From the NCBI RefSeq assembly GCF_051020975.1, contig NW_027478159.1, positions 4,542,501 to 4,606,500 on the forward strand: a stretch of DNA of 64,000 nucleotides, given 5' to 3'. Made by a program: the position numbers and the translations under genes. Under the pieces are notes generated by a model, which did no database searches, was not told where the DNA came from, and was given only the letters and a program-made list of their open reading frames with translations. Source of the stretch: Osmia lignaria lignaria (taxonomy: Eukaryota; Arthropoda; Insecta; Hymenoptera; Megachilidae). Below, in pieces: positions 36,501 to 49,680 of this stretch (positions are counted from its first letter, which is position 1; each line of letters opens with the position of its first letter).

Positions 36501-39055
36501 CTTTTTATGTTCTATGATATTTTTTGATCAGATGCGTAGTTCTCGAGATATATCAAGATATTTAAAAGTTCCGAAGCCGTACCAACATAATAGAGATACA
36601 GAAACACCGTGGCCCCTTTCTTTGCGATAACTCTGTACTATTGCGAGCTGCAAATGCCACTTCCAGCTTAGCTGTGCAGAAGAAGAACAACAAGAAGAAG
36701 AAATATCTCGAAATATGTCCGTTAGGCCCCTTCCCTTGAGATAAATCTGCAAATATCTCGGAAACGAAGCGAGCTATGGCAAAATGTTTAGAGACCTTTT
36801 TTGTAGAGAATTAAGTTTCCTACTTTTTATGTTCTATGATATTTTTCGATCAGAGGCGTAGTTCTCGAGATATATCAAGATATTTAAAAGCTCCGAAGCT
36901 GCACCAACATAATAGAGGTACAGAAACACCGTGGCCCCTTTCTTTGAGATAACTCTGCACTATTGCGAGCTGCAAATGCCACTTCCAGCTTAGCTGTGGA
37001 GAAGAAGAACAACAAGAATAAGAAATATTTCGAAATATGTCCGTCAGGCCCCTTCCCTTGAGATAAATCTGCAAATATCTCGGAAACGAAGCGAGCTACG
37101 GCAAGATGTTAAGAGACCTTTTTTGTAGAAAAGTAGGTTTCCTACTTTTTATGTTCTATGATATTTTTTGATCAGATGCGTAGTTCTCGAGATATATCAA
37201 GATATTTAAAAGTTCCGAAGCCGCACCAACATAATAGAGATACAGAAACACCGTGGCCCCTTTCTTTGCGATAACTCTGCACTATTGCGAGCTGCAAATG
37301 CCACTTCCAGCTTAGCTGTGCAGAAGAAGAACAACAAGAAGAAGAAATATCTCGAAATATGTCCGTCAGGCCCCTTCCCTTGAGATAAATCTGCAAATAT
37401 CTCGGAAACGAAGAGAGCTATGGCAAAATGTTAAGAGACCTTTTTTGTAGAGAATTAAGTTTCCACCTTTTTATGTTCTATGATATTTTTTGATCAGATG
37501 CGTAGTTCTCGAGATATATCAAGATATTTAAAAGTTCCGAAGCCGCACCAACATAATAGAGATACAGAAACACCGTGGCCCCTTTCTTTGAGATAACTGT
37601 GCACTATTGCGAGCTGCAACTGCCACTTCCAGCTTAGCTGTGCAGAAGAAGAACAACAAGAAGAAGAAATATCTCGAAATATGTCCGTCAGGCCCCTTCC
37701 CTTGAGATAAATCTGCAAATATCTCGGAAACGAAGAGAGCTATGGCAAAATGTTAAGAGACCTTTTTTGTAGAGAATTAAGTTTCCTACTTTTTATGTTC
37801 TATGATATTTTTTGATCAGATGCGTAGTTCTCGAGATATATCAAGATATTTATGAGTTAGGAAGCCGCACCAACATAATAGAGATACAGAAACACCGTGG
37901 CCCCTCTCTTTGAGATAACTCTGCACAATTGCGAGCTGCAAATGCCACTTCCAGCGTAGCTGTGCAGAAGAAGAACAACAAGAAGAAGAAATATCTCGAA
38001 ATATGTCCGTCAGGCCCCTTCCCTTGAGATAAATCTGCAAATATCTCGGAAACGAAGCGAGCTATTGCAAAATGTTAAGAGACCTTTTTTGTAGAGAATT
38101 GAGTTTCCTACTTTTTATGTTCTATGATATTTTTTGATCAGATGCGTAGTTCTCGAGATATATCAAGATATTTATGAGTTAGGAAGCCGCACCAACATAA
38201 TAGAGATACAGAAACACCGTGGCCCCTTTCTTTGAGATAACTCTGCACTAATGCGAGCTGCAAATGCCACTTCCAGCTTAGCTGTGCAGAAGAAGAACAA
38301 CAAGAAGAAGAAATATCACGAAATATGTCCGTTAGGCCCCTTCCCTTGAGATAAATCTGCAAATATCTCGGAAACGAAGCGAGCTATGGCAAAATGTTAA
38401 CAGACCTTTTTGTAGCGAATTAAGTTTCCTACTTTTTATGTTCTATGATATTTTTTGATCAGATGCGTAGTTCTCGAGATATATCAAGATATTTAAAAGT
38501 TCCGAAGCCGCACCAACATAATAGAGATACAGAAACACCGTGGCCCCTTTCTTTGAGATAACTCTGCACTAGTGCGAGCCGCAAATGCCACTTCCAGCTT
38601 AGCTGTGCAGAAGAAGAACAACAAGAAGAAGAAATATCTCGAAATATGTCCGTCAGGCCCCTTCCCTTGAGATAAATCTGCAAATATCTCGGAAACGAAG
38701 CGAGCTATGGCAAAATGTTAAGAGACCTTTTTTGTAGAGAATTAAGTTTCCTACTTTTTATCTTCTATGATATTTTCTGATCAGATTCGTAGTTCTCGAG
38801 ATATATCAAGATATTTAAAAGTTCCGAAGCCGCACCAACATAATAGAGATACAGAAACACCGTGGCCCCTCTCTTTGAGATAACTCTGCACAATTGCGAG
38901 CTGCAAATGCCACTTCCAGCTTAGCTGTGCAGAAGAAGAACAACAAGAAGAAGAAATATCTCGAAATATGTCCGTCAGGCCCCTTCCCTCGAGATAAATC
39001 GGCAAGTATCTCGGAAACGAAGCGAGCTATGGCAAAATGTTGAGAGATTTTTTTT
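36501..39055. repeat. Array segment: A units related to the 5-6 kb region
   Basis: Two units with AAAATTAGGTTTCC or AAAAGTAGGTTTCC and TTTGCGATAAC lie 644 bp apart (near 36.48 and 37.13 kb). Two adjacent units share TTTATGAGTTAGGAAG (37,851 and 38,173). CAGCGTAGCTG near 37,951 and TTTATCTTCTATGATATTTT near 38,757 match alleles at 5.44 and 5.93 kb in the same order. A 1-bp T-run loss lies near 38,405. Confidence 0.78.
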
Positions 39056-40495
39056 GTAGAGAATTAAGTTTCCTACTTTTTATGTACTATGTTATTTTTT
39101 CATCAGATGCGTAGATCTCGAGATATATCAAGATATTTAAAAGTTCCGAAGCCGCACCAACATAATAGAGATACAGAAACACCGTGGCCCCTTTCTTTGA
39201 GATAACTCTGCACTATTGCGAGCTGCAAATGCCACTTCCAGCTTAGCTGTGCAGAAGAAGAACAACAAGAAGAAGAAATATCTCGAAATATGTCCGTTAG
39301 GCCCCTTCCCTTGAGATAAATCGGCAAGTATCTCGGAAACGAAGCGAGCTATGGCAAAATGTTGAGAGACCTTTTTTGTAGAGAATTAAGTTTCCTACTT
39401 TTTATGTTCTATGATATTTTTTGATCAGATGCGTAGATCTCGAGATATATCAAGATATTTAAAAGTTCCGAAGCCGCGCCAACATAATAGAGATACAGAA
39501 ACACCGTGGCCCCTTTCTTTGAGATAACTCTGCACTATTGCGAGCTGCAAATGCCACTTCCAGCTAAGCTGTGCAGAAGAAGAACAACAAGAAGAAGAAA
39601 TATCTCGAAATATGTCCGTCAGGCCCCTTCCCTTGAGATAAATCTGCAAATATCTCGGAAACGAAGCGAGCTATGGCAAAATGTTAAGAGACCTTTTTTG
39701 TATGGAATTATGTTTCCTACTTTTTATGTTCTATGATATTTTTCGATCAGATGCGTAGTTCTCGGGATATATCAAGATATTTAAAAGTTCCGAAGCCGCA
39801 CCAACATAATAGAGATACAGAAACACCGTGGCCCCTCTCTTTGAGATAACTCTGCACTATTGCGAGCTGGAAATGCCACTTCCAGTTTAGTTGTGCAGAA
39901 GAAGAACAACAAGAAGAAGAAATATCTCGAAATATGTCCGTTAGGCCCCTTCCCTTGAGATAAATCTGCAAATATCTCGGAAACGAAGCGAGCTATGGCA
40001 AAATGTTAAGAGACGTTTTTTGTAGAGAATTATGTTTCCTACAATTTATGTTCTATGATATTTTTTGCTCAGAAGCGTAGTTTTCGAGATATATCGAGAT
40101 ATTTAAAAGTTCCGAAGCAGCACCAACATAATAGAGATACAGAAACACCGTGGCCCCTCTCTTTGAGATAACTCTGCACTATTGCGAGCTGGAAATGCCA
40201 CTTCCAGTTTAGCTGTGCAGAAGAAGAACAACAAGAAGAAGAAATATCTCGAAATATGTCCGTTAGGCCCCTTCCCTTGAGATAAATCTGCAAATATCTC
40301 GGAAACGAAGCGAGCTATGGCAAAATCTTAACAGACTTTTTTGTAGAGAATTAAGTTTCCTACTTTTTATGTTCTATGATATTTTTTGATCAGATGCGTA
40401 GTTCTCGAGATATATCAAGATATTTAAAAGTTCCGAAGCCGCACCAACATAATAGAGATACAGAAACACCGTGGCCCCTTTCTTTGAGATAACTC
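39056..40495. repeat. Duplicated block, copy 1 (repeats 3,863 bp downstream)
   Basis: Contains GTACTATGTTATTTTTTCATC, units with TAGATCTCGAG, CAGCTAAGCTG, TTTTTTGCTCAG and the TCTTAACAGAC deletion haplotype. The same order occurs from 42,919. The spacing is 12 units minus one base. The intervening sequence holds other duplications, so this is a displaced pair rather than a simple tandem copy. Confidence 0.84.
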
Positions 40496-40911
40496 TGTAC
40501 TAGTGCGAGCCGCAAATGCCACTTCCAGCTTAGCTGTGCAGAAGAAGAACAACAAGAAGAAGAAATATCACGAAATATGTCCGTGAGGCCCCTTCCCTTG
40601 AGATAAATCTGCAAATATCTCGGAAACGAAGCGAGCTATGGCAAAATGTTAAGAGACCTTTTTTGTAGCGAATTAAGCTTCCTACTTTTTATGTTCTATG
40701 ATATTTTTTGATCAGATGCGTAGTTCTCGAGATATATCAAGATATTTAAAAGTTCCGAAGCCGCACCAACATAATAGAGATACAGAAACACCGTGGCCCC
40801 TCTCTTTGAGATAACTCTGCACAATTGCGAGCTGCAAATGCCACTTCCAGCGTAGCTGTGCAGAAGAAGAACAACAAGAAGAAGAAATATCTCGAAATAT
40901 GTCCGTCAGGC

Positions 40912-42240
40912 CCCTTCCCTTGAGATAAATCTGCAAATATCTCGGAAACGAAGAGAGCTATGGCAAAATGTTAAGAGACCTTTTTTGTAGAGAATTAAGT
41001 TTCCTACTTTTTATGTTCTATGATATTTTTTGATCAGATGCGTAGTTCTCGAGATATATCAAGATATCTAAAAGTTCCGAAGCCGCACCAACATAATAGA
41101 GATACAGAAACACCGTGGCCCCTTTCTTTGAGATAACTCTGTACTAGTGCGAGCCGCAAATGCCACTTCCAGCTTAGCTGTGCAGAAGAAGAACAACAAG
41201 AAGAAGAAATATCACGAAATATGTCCGTGAGGCCCCTTCCCTTGAGATAAATCTGCAAATATCTCGGAAACGAAGCGAGCTATGGCAAAATGTTAAGAGA
41301 CCTTTTTTGTAGCGAATTAAGTTTCCTACTTTTTATGTTCTATGATATTTTTTGATCAGATGCGTAGTTCTCGAGATATATCAAGATATTTAAAAGTTCC
41401 GAAGCCGCACCAACATAATAGAGATACAGAAACACCGTGGCCCCTCTCTTTGAGATAACTCTGCACAATTGCGAGCTGCAAATGCCACTTCCAGCGTAGC
41501 TGTGCAGAAGAAGAACAACAAGAAGAAGAAATATCTCGAAATATGTCCGTCAGGCCACTTCCCTTGAGATAAATCTGCAAATATCTCGGAAACGAAGAGA
41601 GCTATGGCAAAATGTTAAGAGACCTTTTTTGTAGAGAATTAAGTTTCCTACTTTTTATGTTCTATGATATTTTTTGATCAGATGCGTAGTTCTCGAGATA
41701 TATCAAGATATCTAAAAGTTCCGAAGCCGCACCAACATAATAGAGATACAGAAACACCGTGGCCCCTTTCTTTGAGATAACTCTGTACTAGTGCGAGCCG
41801 CAAATGCCACTTCCAGCTTAGCTGTGCAGAAGAAGAACAACAAGAAGAAGAAATATCACGAAATATGTCCGTGAGGCCCCTTCCCTTGAGATAAATCTGC
41901 AAATATCTCGGAAACGAAGCGAGCTATGGCAAAATGTTAAGAGACCTTTTTTGTAGCGAATTAAGTTTCCTACTTTTTATGTTCTATGATATTTTTTGAT
42001 CAGATGCGTAGTTCTCGAGATATATCAAGATATTTAAAAGTTCCGAAGCCGCACCAACATAATAGAGATACAGAAACACCGTGGCCCCTCTCTTTGAGAT
42101 AACTCTGCACAATTGCGAGCTGCAAATGCCACTTCCAGCGTAGCTGTGCAGAAGAAGAACAACAAGAAGAAGAAATATCTCGAAATATGTCCGTCAGGCC
42201 ACTTCCCTTGAGATAAATCTGCAAATATCTCGGAAACGAA
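40912..42240. repeat. 2-unit duplication, about two copies (644-bp period)
   Basis: One unit has TATCTAAAAG with CTGTACTAGTGCG and ATATCACGAAATATG, and the next has CAGCGTAGCTG and GGCCACTTCCC. The pair repeats at 644 bp. The match is limited by 40911 C versus 41555 A on the left and by GAAGAGAG (41,594) versus GAAGCGAG (42,238) on the right. The same two-unit type is present less exactly at 40.4-40.9 kb and 44.9-45.4 kb. Confidence 0.82.
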
Positions 42241-42918
42241 GCGAGCTATTGCAAAATGTTAAGAGACCTTTTTTGTAGAGAATTGAGTTTCCTACTTTTT
42301 ATGTTCTATGATATTTTTTGATCAGATGCGTAGTTCTCGAGATATATCAAGATATTTAAAAGTTAAGAAGCCGCACCAACATAATAGAGATACAGAAACA
42401 CCGTGGCCCCTTTCTTTGAGATAACTCTGTACTATTGCGAGCTGGAAATGCCACTTCCAGTTTAGCTGTGCAGAAGAAGAACAACAAGAAGAAGAAATAT
42501 CTCGAAATATGTCCGTTAGGCCCCTTCCCTTGAGATGAATCTGCAAATATCTCGGAAACGAAGCGAGCTATGGCAAAATGTTAAGAGACGTTTTTTGTAG
42601 AGAATTATGTTTCCTACAATTTATGTTCTATGATATTTTTTGATCAGAAGCGTAGTTTTCGAGATATATCGAGATATTTAAAAGTTCCGAAGCAGCACCA
42701 ACATAATAGAGATACAGAAACACCGTGGCCCCTTTCTTTGAGATAACTCTGCACTATTGCGAGCTGCAAATGCCACTTGCAGCTTAGCTGTGCAGAAGAA
42801 GAACAACAAGAAGAAGAAATATCTCGAAATGTGTCCGTCAGGCCCCCTCCCTTGAGATAAATCTGCAAATATCTCGGAAACGAAGAGAGCTATGGCAAAA
42901 TGTTAAGAGACCTTTTTT
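41713..42918. repeat. Duplicated block, copy 1 (repeats 3,219 bp downstream)
   Basis: Carries GGCCACTTCCC, AAAGTTAAGAAG, GAGATGAATCTGC, GAAGCAGCACC, CACTTGCAGC and GGCCCCCTCCC in order. All recur at a spacing of 10 units minus one base. The match extends to about 42,947, slightly into the next block. It overlaps the 2-unit duplication to its left. Confidence 0.82.
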
Positions 42919-44358
42919 GTAGAGAATTAAGTTTCCTACTTTTTATGTACTATGTTATTTTTTCATCAGATGCGTAGATCTCGAGATATATCAAGATATT
43001 TAAAAGTTCCGAAGCCGCACCAACATAATAGAGATACAGAAACACCGTGGCCCCTTTCTTTGAGATAACTCTGCACTATTGCGAGCTGCAAATGCCACTT
43101 CCAGCTTAGCTGTGCAGAAGAAGAACAACAAGAAGAAGAAATATCTCGAAATATGTCCGTTAGGCCCCTTCCCTTGAGATAAATCGGCAAGTATCTCGGA
43201 AACGAAGCGAGCTATGGCAAAATGTTGAGAGACCTTTTTTGTAGAGAATTAAGTTTCCTACTTTTTATGTTCTATGATATTTTTTGATCAGATGCGTAGA
43301 TCTCGAGATATATCAAGATATTTAAAAGTTCCGAAGCCGCGCCAACATAATAGAGATACAGAAACACCGTGGCCCCTTTCTTTGAGATAACTCTGCACTA
43401 TTGCGAGCTGCAAATGCCACTTCCAGCTAAGCTGTGCAGAAGAAGAACAACAAGAAGAAGAAATATCTCGAAATATGTCCGTCAGGCCCCTTCCCTTGAG
43501 ATAAATCTGCAAATATCTCGGAAACGAAGCGAGCTATGGCAAAATGTTAAGAGACCTTTTTTGTATGGAATTATGTTTCCTACTTTTTATGTTCTATGAT
43601 ATTTTTCGATCAGATGCGTAGTTCTCGGGATATATCAAGATATTTAAAAGTTCCGAAGCCGCACCAACATAATAGAGATACAGAAACACCATGGCCCCTC
43701 TCTTTGAGATAACTCTGCACTATTGCGAGCTGGAAATGCCACTTCCAGTTTAGTTGTGCAGAAGAAGAACAACAAGAAGAAGAAATATCTCGAAATATGT
43801 CCGTTAGGCCCCTTCCCTTGAGATAAATCTGCAAATATCTCGGAAACGAAGCGAGCTATGGCAAAATGTTAAGAGACGTTTTTTGTAGAGAATTATGTTT
43901 CCTACAATTTATGTTCTATGATATTTTTTGCTCAGAAGCGTAGTTTTCGAGATATATCGAGATATTTAAAAGTTCCGAAGCAGCACCAACATAATAGAGA
44001 TACAGAAACACCGTGGCCCCTCTCTTTGAGATAACTCTGCACTATTGCGAGCTGGAAATGCCACTTCCAGTTTAGCTGTGCAGAAGAAGAACAACAAGAA
44101 GAAGAAATATCTCGAAATATGTCCGTTAGGCCCCTTCCCTTGAGATAAATCTGCAAATATCTCGGAAACGAAGCGAGCTATGGCAAAATCTTACGAGACT
44201 TTTTTGTAGAGAATTAAGTTTCCTACTTTTTATGTTCTATGATATTTTTTGATCAGATGCGTAGTTCTCGAGATATATCAAGATATTTAAAAGTTCCGAA
44301 GCCGCACCAACATAATAGAGATACAGAAACACCGTGGCCCCTTTCTTTGAGATAACTC
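42919..44358. repeat. Duplicated block, copy 2 of the 39.06-40.5 kb block
   Basis: Matches 39,056-40,495 unit for unit. Visible differences are CACCATGGCC near 43,689, against CACCGTGGCC in copy 1, and TCTTACGAGAC near 44,188, against TCTTAACAGAC. The match ends near 44,358, where CTGCACTATTGCG replaces CTGTACTAGTGCG. Confidence 0.84.
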
Positions 44359-44931
44359 TGCACTATTGCGAGCTGCAAATGCCACTTCCAGCTTAGCTGT
44401 GCAGAAGAAGAACAACAAGAAGAAGAAATATCTCGAAATGTGTCCGTCAGGCCCCTTCCCTTGAGATAAATCTGCAAATATCTCGGAAACGAAGAGAGCT
44501 ATGGCAAAATGTTAAGAGACCTTTTTTGTAGAGAATTAAGTTTCCTACTTTTTATGTTCTATGATATTTTTTGATCAGATGCGTAGTTCTCGAGATATAT
44601 CAAGATATTTAAAAGTTCCGAAGCCGCACCAACATAATAGAGATACAGAAACACCGTGGCCCCTTTCTTTGAGATAACTCTGCACTATTGCGAGCTGCAA
44701 ATGCCACTTCCAGCTTAGCTGTGCAGAAGAAGAACAACAAGAAGAAGAAATATCTCGAAATATGTCCGTCAGGCCCCTTCCCTTGAGATAAATCTGCAAA
44801 TATCTCGGAAACGAAGCGAGCTATGGCAAAATGTTAAGAGACCTTTTTTGTATGGAATTATGTTTCCTACTTTTTATGTTCTATGATATTTTTTGATCAG
44901 ATGCGTAGTTCTCGAGATATATCAAGATATT
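44359..44931. repeat. Array segment: ordinary A units
   Basis: Just under two ordinary subtype A units. One has GAAATGTGTCC (near 44,437) and the next is followed by GTATGGAATTATG (near 44,851). Nothing beyond the satellite is present. Confidence 0.8.
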
Positions 44932-46166
44932 TAAAAGTTCCGAAGCCGCACCAACATAATAGAGATACAGAAACACCGTGGCCCCTTTCTTTGAGATAAC
45001 TCTGTACTAGTGCGAGCCGCAAATGCCACTTCCAGCTTAGCTGTGCAGAAGAAGAACAACAAGAAGAAGAAATATCACGAAATATGTCCGTGAGGCCCCT
45101 TCCCTTGAGATAAATCTGCAAATATCTCGGAAACGAAGCGAGCTATGGCAAAATGTTAAGAGACCTTTTTTGTAGCGAATTAAGTTTCCTACTTTTTATG
45201 TTCTATGATATTTTTTGATCAGATGCGTAGTTCTCGAGATATATCAAGATATTTAAAAGTTCCGAAGCCGCACCAACATAATAGAGATACAGAAACACCG
45301 TGGCCCCTCTCTTTGAGATAACTCTGCACAATTGCGAGCTGCAAATGCCACTTCCAGCGTAGCTGTGCAGAAGAAGAACAACAAGAAGAAGAAATATCTC
45401 GAAATATGTCCGTCAGGCCACTTCCCTTGAGATAAATCTGCAAATATCTCGGAAACGAAGCGAGCTATTGCAAAATGTTAAGAGACCTTTTTTGTAGAGA
45501 ATTGAGTTTCCTACTTTTTATGTTCTATGATATTTTTTGATCAGATGCGTAGTTCTCGAGATATATCAAGATATTTAAAAGTTAAGAAGCCGCACCAACA
45601 TAATAGAGATACAGAAACACCGTGGCCCCTTTCTTTGAGATAACTCTGTACTATTGCGAGCTGGAAATGCCACTTCCAGTTTAGCTGTGCAGAAGAAGAA
45701 CAACAAGAAGAAGAAATATCTCGAAATATGTCCGTTAGGCCCCTTCCCTTGAGATGAATCTGCAAATATCTCGGAAACGAAGCGAGCTATGGCAAAATGT
45801 TAAGAGACGTTTTTTGTAGAGAATTATGTTTCCTACAATTTATGTTCTATGATATTTTTTGATCAGAAGCGTAGTTTTCGAGATATATCGAGATATTTAA
45901 AAGTTCCGAAGCAGCACCAACATAATAGAGATACAGAAACACCGTGGCCCCTTTCTTTGAGATAACTCTGCACTATTGCGAGCTGCAAATGCCACTTGCA
46001 GCTTAGCTGTGCAGAAGAAGAACAACAAGAAGAAGAAATATCTCGAAATGTGTCCGTCAGGCCCCCTCCCTTGAGATAAATCTGCAAATATCTCGGAAAC
46101 GAAGAGAGCTATGGCAAAATGTTAAGAGACCTTTTTTGTAGAGAATTAAGTTTCCTACTTTTTATG
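44932..46166. repeat. Duplicated block, copy 2 of the 41.7-42.9 kb block
   Basis: Repeats all markers of the 41.7-42.9 kb block in order. The match ends near 46,167, where this copy has GTTCTATGATATTTT and copy 1 has GTACTATGTTATTTT. Confidence 0.82.
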
Positions 46167-49100
46167 TTCTATGATATTTTTTGATCGGACGCGTAGTTCT
46201 CGAGATATATCAAGATATTTAAAAGTTCCGAAGCCGCACCAACATAATAGAGATACAGAAACACCGTGGCCCCTTTCTTTGAGATAACTGTGTACTATTG
46301 CGAGCTGGAAATGCCACTTCCAGTTTAGCTGTGCAGAAGAAGAACAACAAGAAGAAGAAATATCTCGAAATATGTCCGTTAGGCCCCTTCCCTTGAGATA
46401 AATCTGCAAATATCTCGGAAACGAAGCGAGCTATGGCAAAATGTTAAGAGACCTTTTTTGTAGAGAATTCAGTTTCCTACTTTTTATGTTCTATGATAAT
46501 TTTTGATCAGATGCGTAGTTCTCGAGATATATCAAGATATTTAAAAGTTCCGAAGCCGCACCAACATAATAGAGATACAGAAACACCGTGGCCCCTCTCT
46601 TTGAGATAACTCTGCACTATTGCGAGCTGGAAATGCCACTTCCAGTTTAGCTGTGCAGAAGAAGAACAACAAGAAGAAGAAATATCTCGAAATATGTCCG
46701 TTAGGCCCCTTCCCTTGAGATAAATCTGCAAATATCTCGGAAACGAAGCGAGCTATGGCAAAATGTTAAGAGACCTTTTTTGTAGAGAATTAAGTTTCCT
46801 ACTTTTTATGTTCTATGATATTTTTTGATCAGATGCGTAGTTCTGGAGATATATCAAGATATTTAAAAGTTCCGAAGCCGCACCAACATAATAGAGATAC
46901 AGAAACACCGTGGCCCCTTTCTTTGAGATAACTCTGCACTATTGCGAGCTGTAAATGCCACTTCCAGCTTAGCTGTGCAGAAGAAGAACAACAAGAAGAA
47001 GACATATCTCGAAATATGTCCGTCAGGCCCCTTCCCTTGAGATAAATCTGCAAATATCTCGGAAACGAAGCGAGCTATGGCAAAATGTTAAGAGAGCTTT
47101 TTTGTAGAGAATTAAGTTTCCTACTTTTTATGTTGTATGATATTTTTTGATCAGATGCGTAGTTCTCGAGATATATCAAGATATTTAAAAGTTCCGAAGC
47201 CGCACCAACATAATAGAGATACAGAAACACCGTGGCCCCTTTCTTTGAGATAACTCTGCACTATTGCGAGCTGTAAATGCCACTTCCAGCTTAGCTGTGC
47301 AGAAGAAGAACAACAAGAAGAAGACATATCTCGAAATATGTCCGTCAGGCCCCTTCCCTTGAGATAAATCTGCAAATATCTCGGAAACGAAGCGAGCTAT
47401 GGCAAAATGTTAAGAGACCTTTTTTGTAGAGAATTAAGTTTCCTACTTTTTACGTTCTATGATATTTTTTGATCAGATGCGTAGTTCTCGAGATATATCA
47501 AGATATTTAAAAGTTCCGAAGCCGCACCAACATAATAGAGATACAGAAACACCGTGGCCCCTTTCTTTGAGATAACTCTGCAGTATTGCGAGCTGTAAAT
47601 GCCACTTCCAGCTTAGCTGTGCAGGAGAAGAACAACAAGAAGAAGAAATATCTCGAAATATGTCCGTCAGGCCCCTTCCCTTGAGATATATCTGCAAATA
47701 TCTCGGAAACAAAGCGAGCTATGGCAAAATGTTAAGAGACCTTTTTTGTAGAGAATTATGTTTCCTACAATTTATGTTCTATGATATTTTTTGATCAGAA
47801 GCGTAGTTTTCGAGATATATCGAGATATTTAAAAGTTCCGAAGCCGCACCAACATAATAGAGATACAGAAACACCGTGGCCCCTCTCTTTGAGATAACTC
47901 TGCACTATTGCGAGCTGGAAATGCCACTTCCAGTTTAGCTGTGCGGAGGAAGAACAACAAGAAGAAGAAATATCTCGAAATATGTCCGTCAGGCCAGTTC
48001 CTTTGAGCTGAATCTGCAAATATCTCGGAAACGAAGCGAGCTATGGCAAAATGTTAAGAGACGTTTTTTGTAGAGAATTATGTTTCCCACAATTTATGTT
48101 CTATGATATTTTTTGATCAGAAGCGTAGTTTTCGAGATATATCGAGATATTTAAAAGTTCCGAAGCCGCACCAACATAATAGGGATACAGAAACACCGTG
48201 GCCCCTTTCTTTGAGATAACTCTGCACTAGTGCGAGCCGCAAATGCCACTTCCAGCTTAGCTGTGCAGAAGAAGAACAACAAGAAGAAGAAATATCTCGA
48301 AATATGTCCGTCAGGCCCCTTCCCTTGAGATAAATCTGCAAATATCTCGGAAACGAAGCGAGCTATGGCAAAATGTTAAGAGACCTTTTTTGTAGAGAAT
48401 TGAGTTTCCTACTTTTTATGTTCTATGATATTTTTTGATCAGATGCGTAGTTCTCGAGATATATCAAGATATTTAAAAGTTCCGAAGCCGCACCAACATA
48501 ATAGAGATACAGAAACACCGTGGCCCCTTTCTTTGAGATAGCTCTGCAGTATTGCGAGCTGTAAATGCCACTTCCAGCTTAGCTGTGCAGGAGAAGAACA
48601 ACAAGAAGAAGAAATATCTCGAAATATGTCCGTCAGGCCCCTTCCCTTGAGATATATCTGCAAATATCTCGGAAACGAAGCGAGCTATGGCAAAATGTTA
48701 AGAGACCTTTTTTGTAGAGAATTATGTTTCCTACAATTTATGTTCTATAATATTTTTTGATCAGAAGCGTAGTTTTCGAGATATATCGAGATATTTAAAA
48801 GTTCCGAAGCCGCACCAACATAATAGAGATACAGAAACACCGTGGCCCCTCTCTTTGAGATAACTCTGCACTATTGCGTGCTGGAAATGCCACTTCCAGT
48901 TTAGCTGTGCGGAGGAAGAACAACAAGAAGAAGAAATATCTCGAAATATGTCCGTCAGGCCAGTTCCTTTGAGCTGAATCTGCAAATATCTCGGAAACGA
49001 AGCGAGCTATGGCAAAAAGTTAAGAGACCTTTTTTGTAGAGAATTAAGTTTCCTACTTTTTATGTTCTATGATATTTTTTGATCAGATGCGTAGTTCTCG

Positions 49101-49680
49101 AGATATATCAAGATATTTAAAAGTTCCGAAGCCGCACCAACATAATAGAGATACAGAAACACCGTGGCCCCTTTCTTTGAGATAACTCTGCACTATTGCG
49201 AGCTGTAAATGCCACTTCCAGCTTAGCTGTGCAGAAGAAGAACAACAAGAAGAAGAAATATCTCGAAATATGTCCGTCAGGCCCCTTCCCTTGAGATAAA
49301 TCTGCAAATATCTCGGAAGCGAAGCGAGCTATGGCAAAATGTTGAGAGACCTTTTTTGTAGAGAATTAAGTTTCCTACTTTTTATGTTCTATGATATTTT
49401 TTGATCAGATGCGTAGTTCTCGAGATATATCAAGATATTTAAAAGTTCCGAAGCCGCACCAACATAATAGAGATACAGAAACACCGTGGCCCCTTTCTTT
49501 GAGATGACTCTGCACTATTGCGAGCTGTAAATGCCACTTCCAGCTTAGCTGTGCAGAAGAAGAACAACAAGAAGAAGAAATATCTCGAAATATGTCCGTC
49601 AGGCCCCTTCCCTTGAGATATATCTGCAAATATCTCGGAAACGAAGCGAGCTATGGCAAAATGTTAAGAGACCTTTTTTG
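46167..49680. repeat. Array segment: A and B units with a 3-unit echo
   Basis: Two adjacent units share GAAGACATATCTCG (47,000 and 47,322). Units with TGCAGTATTGCG and GCAGGAGAAG, each followed by GCGGAGGAAG with GGCCAGTTCCTTTGAGC, occur twice 966 bp apart (about 47.47-48.06 and 48.44-49.03 kb). GAGTTTCC and CTATAATATTTT mark private changes in the second copy. No length changes occur. Confidence 0.8.
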
